Assembly: GCA_037178855.1 (NCBI GenBank)
Contig: JASJZC010000002.1
Span: 2,976,001 to 3,040,000, forward strand
Reading direction: 5' to 3'
Origin: Oscheius sp. JU75
Taxonomy: Eukaryota > Nematoda > Chromadorea > Rhabditida > Rhabditidae
DNA: 64,000 nucleotides
The notes below the pieces were generated by a model. The model had not been told where the DNA came from, made no database searches, and worked only from the letters and a program-made list of their open reading frames with translations. The translations under genes and the position numbers were made by a program. Shown here piece after piece: positions 1-11,126 of this stretch (position 1 is its first letter; the number at the start of each line of letters is the position of its first letter).

Positions 1-889
1 GCCTTTGATGCCTTTATCTGAAAATTTTTGAAATTTGTCGAGCAAAAAAGCAGTCACAAACCTGTTTCTACCCTCACTCCTAATTCGAACGACATCATGC
101 GTCGTTTTTGACGGGCTAAAATTGAGAAATTAGATGAGAAATTAGATGAGAAATGAGAGTGGAAGAGTGAATATATATGGAAATAACGAGGATGTTGAAA
201 CGTGAGCGCAGCGCTCGAAATAAAGCCAGTAGCGCGCCCAATTGACAAACACAGCCACCAATAGCCTCACTGGTGAGCGTATTCAATTGAGGACATTAAA
301 AAACCACGGTAAGAAATGCATAAAATAGAACTAGTCGTACAAAATGATTTCAGATACAATAGAACTACATTTTATGCTGCTTTTTAGTGTGACGAAATGT
401 TGCAAATATCTTCATCCCACAGCACAATAGTTGTTTTACACAAATCTACAGGGTATAAATTATGTGCGCAGTGGCTCGAGCAAAATACTGTGAGAGAAGA
501 AGAAACAAAAATGAGAATGAGAATGTTTGAATTGTGCGCGGACAATTCAAACCGCAATATACGGTACTTCGAAACGAGACCCAAATAGCGCGCGGGTTCA
601 AACGGGGATAAACTAAACTGCTTTTTGCACTTTCACTTTTCGGTCTTTTTTTGGGACACAAGTAGCAAAAAAAAGACTAAAACTTTATCGCGCTCTGCTG
701 CGAAATCTGTCTTTTCTCTCTGAACCGTTCCCATTTACTTTTTAGGATCGTGTACTGAACTTTCTTGAAGCTCCTGTAGTCTCAAACCATCTAAATTCTG
801 AGCAAAATAAAAAAAAAACGGCAGTTTAGCTACAGAAAGTTACTCAAACTTTTACGAATTTATTTCTTCTCTTGTCACACAATCCGTTT
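1..889. other. No gene recognised
   Basis: The open frames here are short, A/T-rich and overlap on opposite strands. None shows a domain or a convincing exon series. Nothing beyond AT-rich spacer can be supported. Confidence 0.5.
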
Positions 890-2624
890 TCCAGCAGAAT
901 ATGAGCTCATGAGGGCTGCAACTTTTTCCGTCTGCGATTGACCTACTCGAGCGGAGCGGGCGTCCCGTCACAATTCGCAACATCCGGGCCACAGAAGATG
1001 CTTCACGTATCAGAGGTCTGTTTTCCTTTATTTTCTGTCTAATGTGCGTGTCATTTCTTGCAGATTTCGTGTCCAAACTAATTGCGCTGCTCGAACGAGT
1101 CCCAAATGGGACCATGGTCGAAATCAATGGCACAGGTACATTTTTCCTTATACTGTTTTTGACAGAAAACACTTTTCGGGCACAAAGGTCCGCTTCCGGC
1201 CCGGAATGATTATCGAAGGCGTCACGTCATACCCTAACCGTCAAGTTAAAAGGTACAGTAGTCTTCCGCTTCCAGGCTTTAGAAAAATGACGAGAAACAT
1301 CAGACTACGCCGGCGTAATTCCACGTTTCTTTCCTTTCGGTTTTTATTCATTTTGGGGTCATTTTCAATGAAAAAGGTCCCGCCAAGAACAATGTTAAAG
1401 GACTGCGTTTACAACTTCTCAGTTGAACAGACTATACCTGGACGACCAGGTTTGTGATGCCTACAACAAGCACTGTTCAGTAGAAATCATTTTATTGGTA
1501 GAGCAGTAACGTAATTAGTGATAAAACAACCGTAACACAACAAGGTATTAGCCAAGAACTTCGAAAAAAAGCCATGCCTGCGAAGAGGGTTCACATTATC
1601 CACCAGCCACTCCATAGCGTAGTACCAAGTTTTGAATGCCTCCTTGTCTCTTTTAGATTAAGTAGTTGATTACTTTCCTGCTCAATTATCCACTTACAAA
1701 AGCAGCCTTGACCGTCCAGCCCATCTTGTACGCCAGCACGTACAAGCTTACGCAGAATTCGCCACGAGGGCTGAAGCACATGGCGAAGACGATCTGCGCC
1801 TCGCAGAATTTGTCGATCAAATTGCTCATTTCGAATCTACAAGCGGCTCCGAGCAGCTTCGGGAGACATTGTCAAAAGTTTAAAGACCAAAAAACGGGTC
1901 GTAAAATTTGTGGACAGTGTCAGGACAGTCCTGATGGAAGACAACATTGCCATGTCTATGTTCGAAGAAAAACGAGTTGAAATTCTCGTTTCCATAGTAC
2001 AGAACTTCCAGAATGTCGAAGGAAATGATAGTAGAGACTCCTTCTTCGACAACGAACTCCTCGTTTTGCTAAAGTTTGACACTCCTCTTACAAGTATTTT
2101 CCCTACCGCGTCTCTGGCGAACATCCTCCTAAAACTGTCGAACCCGTAGGCTATCTGCTTGTCGACGACAAACCGTGTGTTTCCAATTCGGAGAGTGACA
2201 CTTACCAGCGCCTTGGTTCCGAAGTGAATCGGCTCCTCTCTGGTATTCAAGTTCTCGTCCAGTACATTTTTGGGAAGGAAAATATACTGATCTTCCATTT
2301 CACTGGAAAATAAGGTTTGAGACTTGAAGCAATTGCCTACCGAAAATTTAAAAAAAAGCTATAAGAAATTAGGCCATTTTCCTGATTGTTTTTTTTTCGG
2401 ATTACAGGTTGGTTCTTTTTGTCATTTTTTGCTCAAAACCCAAATTTAGCATGTACTCCCTGCGCCATCTGAAGGTCTTCTTTGAGATCCAGTTCAAAAT
2501 TGACGAATGGAGCAGATTGCAGTCCGAGGAGGAAGCAGAAGAGATGTGTCTCGGGAGTCAAGAAAAGGCCCTAGTCACAGTCATGGGCATCGGTTATAGC
2601 AATCTCAACAAAACTGCCCTCTAG
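890..2624 (+). pseudogene. RCL1-like (RNA 3'-terminal phosphate cyclase-like) pseudogene, split
   Basis: RCL1 homologues act in 18S rRNA processing. The 5' block (about 905-1260) reads SGRPVTIRNIRA, then LLERVPNGTMVEINGT, then VRFRPGMIIEG, in the order expected for RCL1. The C-terminal exon (about 2443-2624) reads LRHLKVFFEIQFKI and ends VTVMGIGYSNLNK, the family C-terminus. Roughly the middle 200 residues of a family norm near 370 are not found. The first block changes frame near 935-945. The acceptor expected before GTKVRF (about 1168) reads CTTTTCGG where CTTTTCAG would be needed. An antisense BTB gene occupies the place of the missing part. A split live gene is less likely than a decayed copy. 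Confidence 0.65.
1487..2298 (-). CDS. BTB/POZ domain protein
   Basis: A BTB domain usually mediates dimerisation or binding to cullin-3. Exon 1 (2092-2298) starts at the MEDQYIF methionine and carries VTLRIGNTRFVVDKQ and DSFRRMFARD, the early BTB strands and helix. Exon 2 (1888-2059) has EEGVSTIISFDILEVLYYGNE, the core helix and the YG turn. Exon 3 (1698-1846) has RFEMSNLIDKFCEAQIV, the typical domain end. A last exon (about 1487-1645) encodes AMEWLVDNVNP and ends at TGA overlapped by an AATAAA signal. The junction into the last exon is not resolved. There is no MATH domain, unlike many nematode BTB proteins. It sits antisense inside the RCL1-like remains. Confidence 0.78.
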
Positions 2625-3006
2625 CTTGTTTTCTACCTCTTCCCCGTTGTTATTTTTCCTGTTATCATGTTATGAAACGCTTTATTTTCGCTACTGCATG
2701 TGTAATGGGCTTGGCTGGGAAACTTACTGACTTGGGAATGGTGACGGTTTTGAAGACACGGAACAGGAATGGGGATATGGTAAGGGATAATCACAACGTA
2801 CAGTGAGAAACAAGCAATGACAATGAGAGACTGACAGCGACGGGAAAGATATGGTCTACCGGAGCACAGGTCAATCTATTTCCATACTTTACCAGTACAA
2901 CTACTACATTGGACCTCACATTACGCTTCCCTTCTTGTACAGTTTCAGGATTATGTGACCCTTATCCCTATCATTTTTGGGAAAAGTGGCATTTCCGCTA
3001 TGGTTA

Positions 3007-3102
3007 CTGTCCTACACAACGGTTGGACTTTCCAAAATTTCTACCACCACTAGTTTCCCAGGGCTGGTGAGAATGATTACCTCAAAAACTTGGGTATAAA
3101 CC
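3007..3102 (-). ncRNA. Variant spliced-leader RNA gene
   Basis: Read on the minus strand, a 22-nt leader begins GGTTTATACCC at 3102 and ends TTTTTGAG, followed directly by a GTAATC donor. Downstream are an Sm-type site AAATTTTGG (about 3031-3039) and a terminal hairpin with GTCC/GGAC arms. The layout matches the two intact SL genes at 52.8 and 54.6 kb, but leader positions 4-5 and the intron-like half differ. Its upstream proximal element (about 3110-3165) is recognisable but diverged. It could be a functional variant or a decaying copy. Confidence 0.7.
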
Positions 3103-3181
3103 GACGCTACTCTCTGACATCTTGACCAGACCCAAAACGCTTGTTAAGACGATACGGGTGAGATTAGGCACACAGCAAAAA

Positions 3182-3629
3182 GCTTACGACCCCCCGGGAT
3201 TTCAAACCGTCTTCGATCCAAGTACTAACCGGGCAAGTTAGGTCTGTAATATTGCCAGATCAGACGGGATGGCGTATAGTAAATTTCCAACGAAGAGCGG
3301 CAGTTTAAAGGACTGCCGCTTTCCCGCCAAAAGGCTCCCGTCACGAAGTTTGAAAATTTGGCGCAAGTTTCTCGAGTTCTTGCTATTTTAGCCTATGCCC
3401 ATTTGTTTTTTGCTGTTTTGACCTTAAAATCGAATTCCGCGACAAAACCTAAGCTACTTGGCAACAAATTTAGCAGAAAAGCTGCAAAAAATATGTCGCA
3501 AGTTTGAAACATGGACCAGAAACCCACGAAGCATGCCTTTCACCCTATTTTGATCGCGGCGAGTATACAAATTCAGGTGCCGCTCTTTGTTGGAATAGAC
3601 TATACTTTTAATACGATGTGGCTGTAAGC
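3182..3629 (-). pseudogene. 5S rRNA pseudogene interrupted by a MITE
   Basis: Positions 3182-3276 match the 3' three quarters of the intact 5S genes (minus strand) with many substitutions and a diverged stretch. The 5' end of the gene (GTATACTTTTAATACG...GTAAGC, 3603-3629) resumes after a 326-bp insertion. The SL/5S order is the same as at 54.6-54.85 kb, so this is an old copy of that unit. Confidence 0.85.
3277..3602. mobile_element. MITE, mariner-like, with TA target duplication
   Basis: The insert begins TAGTAAATTTCCAACGAAGA and ends TCTTTGTTGGAATAGACTA. The ends form imperfect terminal inverted repeats of about 25 bp. It is flanked on both sides by TA (3275-3276 and 3603-3604), and the uninterrupted 5S copies show a single TA there, so the insertion point is proven by comparison. 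It has no transposase. A TA duplication and TAGT ends point to mobilisation by a Tc1/mariner enzyme. Its interior (about 3340-3490) resembles a repeat near 34.3-34.5 kb. Confidence 0.85.
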
Positions 3630-5978
3630 AAGAGTTTGAGTTCCTGTGTGAAAAACATGTTTCGTGGGATCCTCCTACAGGACCAGAGAATCTAGTTCCT
3701 TGTTTTTCTTCCCAGTCAGTGACTCTTGACTCATTGTCTGTAGGTAAAAGTGAGCTAATCTGCCAGCTGTTTTTCACTGTCTTTCTAACCAAACGGGAAA
3801 AAATTGAGCCAATAAATGACTTCATATAAGAAGACTTCCCGAAAAATGTTGCATTGTTTTCTTCTTCTTCTCTCCTTCGCCATTTCCCCGCAATCAGGCG
3901 TGACACTTTGATGTGTGACGATACAGCCGCCTGTTTACCCGGCAAAAAGAACAGTTAGTAATTGTAACAAGATGGGTTCGGCAAATTCTCTCGCTGTGCT
4001 TTCCCCAGTGACTAAGATTTATTGAAACTTGTGGTTGGCAAGAGTAGTTACGTAGGCTGAAACGGGTTTTCTCGAATTGTGGTTGATTTTTGGGCTTTTA
4101 ATAGAGTGGGGGTAGAGGCCAAGTACCACACTGCGAACAAGTCAAGTCTCTTTTTGTACTTCTTCTGAGCAGATTCTGTCACAGACTTGACAAGACTTCC
4201 TGCCTGTTTTGTATCGTTTCTTGCCTAACTTGTTTAGACTCCCACTGATTGGAAATAGGATTTCTCAAGAGTTTGTTGCATATTCTGCTTGCTGGTGCTG
4301 GCTGCTCTAGATCTAGTTGGCTGTCAAATCGTTTGTAAATTTGCAGGATCATAATTTATGAGCCTCCCACACGGCACTGAAAAAGCTGACATATCAATAG
4401 ACTGTTATTAACGCTTACTCTCTTGTCAGTTGTTGGACGGAAGTTTGTGAAGACGCTGGGGAGAGTTTCCATCCCCCTTTTGAGCGTAAAAGAAGTCGAT
4501 TCAGAAAAAGAACATTTTCAAATGAGACCACCCAGGGTTTCGGCAGCGCACTAACCTATCTCAGGCAAATCTGGTCGAATAACACTCTGTATACTCTCGT
4601 TTTCTTGAGCAGACTACGTGGGTCCACTCTAGTGTTCGTTTGGTCGACAATCTTTGTTAGTCGTCATTTTATCATCAAAGACTTTAACATGCCAGATCGT
4701 CTTTGGCGTACTACGATGGTACTATTTTCGAAGTATTTCAGACGTCAAAGATTATCCTTTTCGTAGTTTAAATTGTACCAACGAACATCGTTTACAATTG
4801 AATTTGAGAGACAATGATGAGAAATCTGTCTGCCCTTCTGTCCTTGTTCTCTGTTTAATATTATCCACTGCCTTTTTACAGTCACAGTGCCACCAACTCG
4901 CCCTCTCCCTGTCCCTTGTTTTCGACCGCAATTTACAACCGTCAGTTCATTGGCGTGTCGTCACGGCTTCGCTCTCGCTCGTAACTTGATCAATTTCCAC
5001 CACCCCAGTCATTTGGCCAAAGGCAGGGTCACGAAAACAAGAGACAGAGAGAGGGCGGAAACGGTGGCCATGGCCACAGTATAAAAAAGGTGATAGTGGG
5101 GAGAAAGGTATACACAAGACCGAACCAGCTTTTTATCATTGAAGAACTATGGGAAGGCTTTCCAAAACTCTCGTATTTGTCTCAACACTCTGCCTGTCTG
5201 CTCCCAGAACAGTTCCGATTGCAGCCACCCTACTACCTCGCTAACGATTACATAATAAGAATGGATCGTCGATGCAATCAGGGAATGCTCCTTCTGTTCC
5301 CTTGCCTCCTTCTTATTTGAGTTGATGTCTATTCATCTGCTATCCGGGCAGTTGGGTGGAGGATAGGGATGAACGGCTCTCTTGAAGAGATGACTTTATT
5401 TTTGGAAAGCTCTCTAGGGAGGTGACAAGCCCTCCCTGTCTTTCTGTCTCTCTATGTCTCTATTTCTCTCTCAGTCTCGCTTTGCAAGAAATAAAAACAA
5501 GAGTTAGGTTAGCACTCAGGGCAAGAGCCAGTTCCTTTCTTTCCCCCACCAGAAGCCCCCATGTCCTTGTCTCGGCTCACTTTACACCCAAAATTGCGGT
5601 CTTCTCTCGGCAGCCACAAAACGCTCATATACAGTCTCGTTGGAACTTGTTTGCGGCTTTTTCCACCCCCACCCCGCAGTTGAATTTGACCTTCTCTCGT
5701 GTTCTTTTTCACTTGCCATTCGGTTCGTCGGTGGACGCTTCAAGCTGTGAAGCTTTTGTTTTGAGATTCGAACAGCTGCATACCGTAATCCAGATCCCTC
5801 TACTTGTAGAGACTGTTCAAAATCCCTGTCCAAGCTTCATCAAAGTTTCCCTGCTCATTATATAGTCGTCATGATTCTTGGTATCCAATAGTCCAAGCGA
5901 ACTTTGATCGATTCTTGATCTTTCTTCTATGCCAGTAACGTTAAAGTACAACTGACGGAGCCGTTTTCAGCAAAAGAA
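3630..5978. other. Intergenic, no gene supported
   Basis: Several open frames of 60-160 codons occur on both strands, but none has a recognisable domain, a good splice series or a clear start. A TATAAAAAAG run near 5081 could be a core promoter, with no transcript to attach to it. CT-rich tracts near 5430-5480 precede the next gene. Confidence 0.4.
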
Positions 5979-7574
5979 ATGGTCCAGATCTGGCAGATGG
6001 AGCCCTACCCTTGTGGCGATCCCCGTCTCCCCCACCACCTCTTCCCTCCCAAGATCATCACTCCCGACGAGCTCGGCAAAAGGACTGGTACTCTTTACTG
6101 GAAGGTAAGGCTCGATTTTGCCTACTTTTTTTCTCCTGAGTTTCTGTGAAAATACATATATAGAGAACCAAGGATATAAAAAGTAAATTTCAGCTCGACG
6201 CCCTCGACCAGGTCGGCCTCTCCAAGCGACTGACTCTGCTCAAAATGGAGAGGAACTTCAAAAAGGAGGACATTTACACCTTGGATGGGGAGACATGTGC
6301 CAATTTCAAGGATAAGGTGATTTTTGAACTAATTTCTTCAACCATTGGACATATACTTCAGTCGAAAGCAGAGCCGAGCGCTTTGACTAATGGTGCACAA
6401 CAACCCCTCATTGTGAATCATTTTTCTCAAGAAGTCTTTTTCCACTTTTTTGATGTTCTGCAAAGTTGATGATAGCTATAATTTTACAAAGCATCGCAAA
6501 GTAGGGAAATGCCACCTTGACTCGGAAAACTGGCTCAAAAGTTTAACTAAGCGGTAGCGCTAGTTTTTGTTTGTTTTTTTTTGAAGCTTACGTCAATTTT
6601 TGCAAAGCTCTAAAGATCGAATTTTCTAGATCGACGAGCTCTTCGAAGAGTCCAACTTCCCTGAAGACCAGGCCCGAATGATCATTGAGGGTTCGGCCTA
6701 CTACGACGTGGAAGACAAGGTAGGCTTATTTTCTTCCATTTTTTTTGCCGTAAATAATTCTTATCACTCGTCTATTTTTCTCTGAAGAGGTAAACAAAAA
6801 CCCGATTTAGGACTGCTTTCGTAGTAGTGAATTGGGGTGATAAAAAGAGAGACAGCGAGAGTAACCTTGGCTCTATTGCGTGGTTGAGAAACAGATTTTA
6901 ACCGATGATCAATTCTTCGGGAAAACTGGACAGTATTTGTAGGGTGTTGACGACCAATGTTTTATGGAAGTTGGTTTGCAAACTTGTTGTAGGAAGAACC
7001 AAAAAATGAACTTTGGATACCCATTCAATATGGGATTGGACCGCATAGAGACTTGGAGTGGCTACTGTCCGTCTGTTTTCTGTCAAGTCTCTTGACAGGC
7101 TTTGGCAATTTGAATTATAAGAATGTCAAACAGTTCAAGATGCTATGATCGTTGGGTCTCTCCATCAAGAGCGTTAGCGACCGGTCCAACTTGATATTGA
7201 CAAAATCTTCTAAAAACTCTTGTCTGGCAGAAGATAATAAAAGATAAAAAGGATAATAAGGTTTCAGGACGGTCACTGGTGCCGAATCCTGTGCGAGTAC
7301 GGAGACCTAATCCTCATCCCTGCTAGCACCAACTTCCGCTTTACTACCACACCAAAGGTTTGTTTTTTTTATCATTGCAACACTCTCTTCAAAAGACAAA
7401 GGAAGCTATAAACTTGTCCTGTAACCAGAGAAAGTTTTGTTTTTTTTGTGACAGGACCGGGAAGTTCGAACCATTAACCTTGTTAGAATAGTCTCTGACC
7501 AAAACAATCACCCTTCATTTCAGAACTTCGTCAAAATGCGCCGATTCTTCAAGGACACTGCTGACGGAAACTGA
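5979..7574 (+). CDS. Acireductone dioxygenase-family protein lacking the metal-binding residues
   Basis: True acireductone dioxygenases act in the methionine salvage pathway and hold Fe or Ni with three His and one Glu. Five exons (5979-6104, 6194-6316, 6630-6719, 7268-7357, 7524-7574) give 159 residues. The start reads [20 protein letters not shown], followed by [34 protein letters not shown] and [19 protein letters not shown], all family landmarks. The usual HxHxxxE segment is replaced by [11 protein letters not shown], and the cupin His before RFT is Asn-Phe. The protein ends soon after KMRRFF, short of the usual C-terminus of about 180 residues. Fold homology is clear; classical catalysis is unlikely. 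Confidence 0.88.
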
Positions 7575-8249
7575 GCAAGTGTTTCGTATTTTCCCTATGT
7601 ACATAAACTCTTGACCCCCCGAATAAAAGTACCCAAGTTGCTGATCCCAGTGCCACCTGCCCAACAAGTATAGCATCTCTGTCCCTCTAACTTTCAACAG
7701 GATCCAAAATGTTTCTTTCTGTATTTTTGAGTCAATAAAGCACCCAAATGGTATTTGATTGAAACTTCTTTGAAAAGCTTTTATCCTCTCACAGAGGTTG
7801 GTAAATTGGTAGTACCTTGCTACGAAGATAAGGCGTTCTTGAAGTCAGATTTTTCTGTACAGCTTAGAACGTAAGCCTACGCGACCTGGCCCTTCAGGTT
7901 ATAAACGTATGCAATTGAGCTCGCTCTGACATTTATCGTGACACTACGGCTTTGCCATTGACCGGGACGTCTAAGAACGGTACAACGATAAAATTGGATA
8001 AGAAGAGTCCGAAGTTAAACCAGCCTGGGTTGTTGTACAGTGTTTCTCTGTCATCAACAGTGCGCTATGAACAGACAAACATGCTTGTGCAGTGGCCTGA
8101 ATCCAAAGACAGAGGCAGAGTAATGAGAGTCATTAACCAGCTCAGGGCAGCGCTCAACCCGGTCTCGGTACCATTTTAGCCAAAGGTGAAATAACACTTC
8201 ACCTAAATTTTCTTTAATATTTTTCTAGTAGATCATCTTATCACACGTC

Positions 8250-9240
8250 TCTACTTTGCTCTAAAGAGGTAAACAAAAACCCGGTTTCAGACTGTTCTCG
8301 TAGTAGTGAATTACGGTGATAAAAAGAGAGACAACGAGAGTAACCTTGGCTCTCTTGCGTGGGAGAGGAACAGTTTTTAACCGATGATCGAATTTTTTGG
8401 AAAACTTTTGCAGGAAGTTGACCGGTGTTTTTATAGTTTATCTGCAACCTGATCATGGGAAGCATTAAATTGTCACCCACAGTCAGGGAATCGGCCTGGG
8501 ATTGAACCTCAAAGATGATCTCGTGAAGAGTTTGTATTTCTCGTTCCGTTCCTTATTCTCACACTGTCACACTGTCAATTGTCGTTGTCGGTCAGGGTGG
8601 ACAGCGCGTTTGCAATTTTGATTAGATAGTAATTCTTGCGATCAAAGAGTAAAGAATCTTGTTTTAGGACGGTCACTGGTGCCGAATTCTCTGCGAGTAC
8701 GGAGACCTGTTCCTCATCCTGGCCAGTATCAACTTCCGCTTTACTACCACACCCAAGGTACAATTTTTTGTTCACTTTACAACACCCTTCAAAAGACAAA
8801 GGATGCTATAACCTTGCCGCGGAACCAGATAGACAGTTTTGTTTATCCTGCTGGGACCAAGAAGTCTCGAATCTTTGACTCTTTGGCTCTTGTCGCAAAG
8901 AAAATTCCAGGAAAGAAATGTTTTGCTTACGTAACAGTTTCTTGTTTATATAGTCTCTGACCAAAACAAAACTTCGTCAAAATGCGCCGATTCTTCAAGG
9001 ACACTGCTGACGAAAACTGATAAAAAAGTGTTGCGTGTTCCCTCTCTTCCCATGTACAAATACTCTCGATCCCTGAACAAAAGAAGCAAAATGGCTGATT
9101 CTCGTGAAACCTGCCCATAAAGTATAGCATCTCTGTCTCTCTAATTTTTAACAGGATCCTTGGATGGGGAGACATGTGCCAAATACTGTCCAGTTTTCCC
9201 GAAGAATTGATCATCGGTTAAAATCGTTTCTTTCTGTATT
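8250..9240 (+). pseudogene. Partial tandem duplicate of the acireductone dioxygenase-like gene
   Basis: The segment repeats intron 3, exon 4 (8668-8757), intron 4, exon 5 (about 8972-9020) and the 3' flank of the upstream gene. Exons 1-3 are absent. The acceptor of the last exon is deleted: the original TTTCAG before AACTTCGTC is missing. Near 9156-9224 a patch joins a piece of exon 2 (TTGGATGGGGAGACATGTGC) to an inverted piece of intron 3. The copy therefore arose by a complex rearrangement and is non-functional. The spacer 7575-8249 before it shows no supported gene. Confidence 0.82.
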
Positions 9241-9266
9241 TGCAAGCAAAATGAATCACACGAAAT

Positions 9267-9624
9267 TTATTTTCCAACCCAGGTGCCAGCTCTTACAAGG
9301 AAACAAAAGCAGCTCTCGATAATATTGCTCTCACAGCGTATGCTCTTCGATGTAGCAGTCATACAGCTGCAGAACTTGTTGTCACAGGCCGTTCGTCCCT
9401 GGAAACGGGAATTTGAAGAAGTTTTAAAGTCTCATATATCTGTCGTAGCAGTCGTCATGAATTCGACAACACGCATCATACGACCTTCTCCCCTTCTCAC
9501 AGTGCATCTTGACGAAGATCGAAGCAGCTCTTCCTTGTAATTCGGAGCTCTGCAGACCACAGCTGAGCTGTTCTTTCAGCTCGAAGATGGGAATCAGCAT
9601 CAATAGAAAGAGCAGAGGCTGCAT
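9267..9624 (-). pseudogene. Secreted phospholipase A2-like copy 1, defective splice donor
   Basis: Exon 1 (9436-9624) starts at MQPLLFLLML, a hydrophobic signal peptide. It contains CCRIHDDCYD, the PLA2 catalytic His-Asp motif. Exon 2 (9267-9398) has ACDNKFCSCM, the second conserved Cys/Asp helix, and its stop overlaps AATAAA. Secreted PLA2s hydrolyse the sn-2 ester of phospholipids. The donor after exon 1 reads ATGAGA where the paralogue has GTGAGT. Unspliced reading stops four codons later. It is either a one-base-inactivated gene, a base error, or a rare AT-AG intron. A longer in-frame ATG exists at 9744, but the signal peptide favours the internal start. Confidence 0.72.
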
Positions 9625-10005
9625 TGGCCCGGAAATAAAGGAGAAAGATTGGAAGACCTGGTGGGTAGTTGTGAAAAGATTCAACTGACGCAAAGGTCTG
9701 ACTCGATCCTGTGTTGGTATGCAGTCGGGCAGCTTATAAACCACCTGTACATAAAGTAAAAACGTGACAGCCTTCCGCCGGATATTAAAACTTAGACAAG
9801 TGATAAAGGTATGAAGGCTCGAGCGGTCTACAGTGTTTCACTCTAATGATACTGTGGGTCTACAACTGACTTTGAACTACGACTGAGGACTAGTCGACTA
9901 ACAGTCCAAACCTTTTCCTATTCTTATTCATTCACTTTATCAAGAAAATCCGACGATCCTCCTTTTGTTTCCAAGAAAATAAGCCATACGAAATGCCATT
10001 ACTAT

Positions 10006-11126
10006 TTATAAAAGCCAAGTTATTGCCTTTACAAACCCCAATAATCATCAACGGATCCAATATCAGCTTTGTGGATAACTTCGTTTTCCTTGGATCACAG
10101 ATCTCCATTCCACTGAACGATTCTGAAGAGATCAAACGAAAAATGGGACAGGCGTTTGGTGCCTTCAACAAGATCTCCAACCTCCTGACATGCAGACAGC
10201 TGACCATGAAGAAAAGAAAATTACTCTTCGATTCATGCGTTACTCCTGTAGCTCTCTACGCAGCAGAAACATGGACACTGAAGGAATCGGACAAGAGATA
10301 CATCGAAGTAAGCCAAAGACGGATGGAAAGAAGAATGCTACGAATCACTTCTCTTGACAGATGGCAGAATGAGAGGATAAGAACAAGAACAAAGTTGGTG
10401 GACTGGAGAAAGAGGATACTTTGTCTCAAGATGACCTGGGCGGAAAAGATAACACAGATGAACGGGAACAGATGGGCCAGGACTATTACCGAATGGACAC
10501 CACTTGAAGGCAAAAGATCTAGAGGCGGGAGGCGTCAACGATGGGAAGACGAGATTCGAGAGTTAGCGGGTACGAACTGGTGGCACCGAGATGCCGAAGA
10601 ATGGAAAATCTTGAGATCTACGCTAGTCACATAGACTTGAAAAACGTAAATAAATAAAATTGCCTTTACAATACCACAGAATCTGCTTCCAACAATGTTA
10701 TTCTTGCATCCGGATCTTTTTGAAGCAGATTTCAAGCACTTACAGAAGGTGTCGTCACATCGTTTTGTTCGTCCCTGAAAATCAAAGAAAATATAAAACA
10801 GATGGACTGGAGCTGGTGTTCGAGACAGACTTGAAACTAGACAGATACTAGACTGTACTTCAAAGACAGAGAGAGGGTGATGAGGGACATATTCCACAAA
10901 GTAGTTACAGAAGACAGAGATCGTGGCATGACTCACATTTTTGTCGTAGCAGCATCATGAGTTCTACAGCAAGCATCATATGCTCTTCTCCCCTTCTCAC
11001 AATGGATCTTGACGAAATTCGAGCGACTCTTCTCTGCAGTTTGGATGTCTGCTGTCCACAGTTGAACTGCTCCTCAAGAGCATAGATAGTAGCTAAGACG
11101 AAGAGAATGAGGAAAATATAACGCAT
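10006..11126 (-). pseudogene. Secreted phospholipase A2-like copy 2, frameshifted and split by an RTE insertion
   Basis: The copy begins with signal peptide MRYIFLILFVLATIYA at 11126. It keeps PLA2 homology through the active-site segment only by shifting frame twice within exon 1, each consistent with a one-base deletion. The second exon (from about 10812) retains the CDDTFCKC motif. The last codons are interrupted by the RTE fragment at 10035-10658. The coding end resumes on the far side, with stop at 10006-10008. It lies about 1.4 kb from copy 1 on the same strand, a local duplication. Confidence 0.75.
10035..10658 (+). mobile_element. 5'-truncated RTE-clade LINE fragment
   Basis: An open frame (to stop 10632-10634) encodes the C-terminal end of an RTE-type polymerase: FVFLGSQIS, LYAAETWTL, RRMERRMLRITSLDRWQNER and NRWARTITEWTP. 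The element ends in an A-rich AAATAAATAAA tail. The 13-bp direct repeat ATTGCCTTTACAA lies at 10022-10034 and 10659-10671, a target-site duplication. No reverse transcriptase palm or endonuclease is present, so it is a dead insertion. It sits antisense in the last exon of PLA2 copy 2. Confidence 0.88.

Noticed and set aside
3454-3945. 163-codon minus-strand frame
   Set aside because: It runs across the MITE and the end of the 5S pseudogene, so it cannot be an old coding unit.
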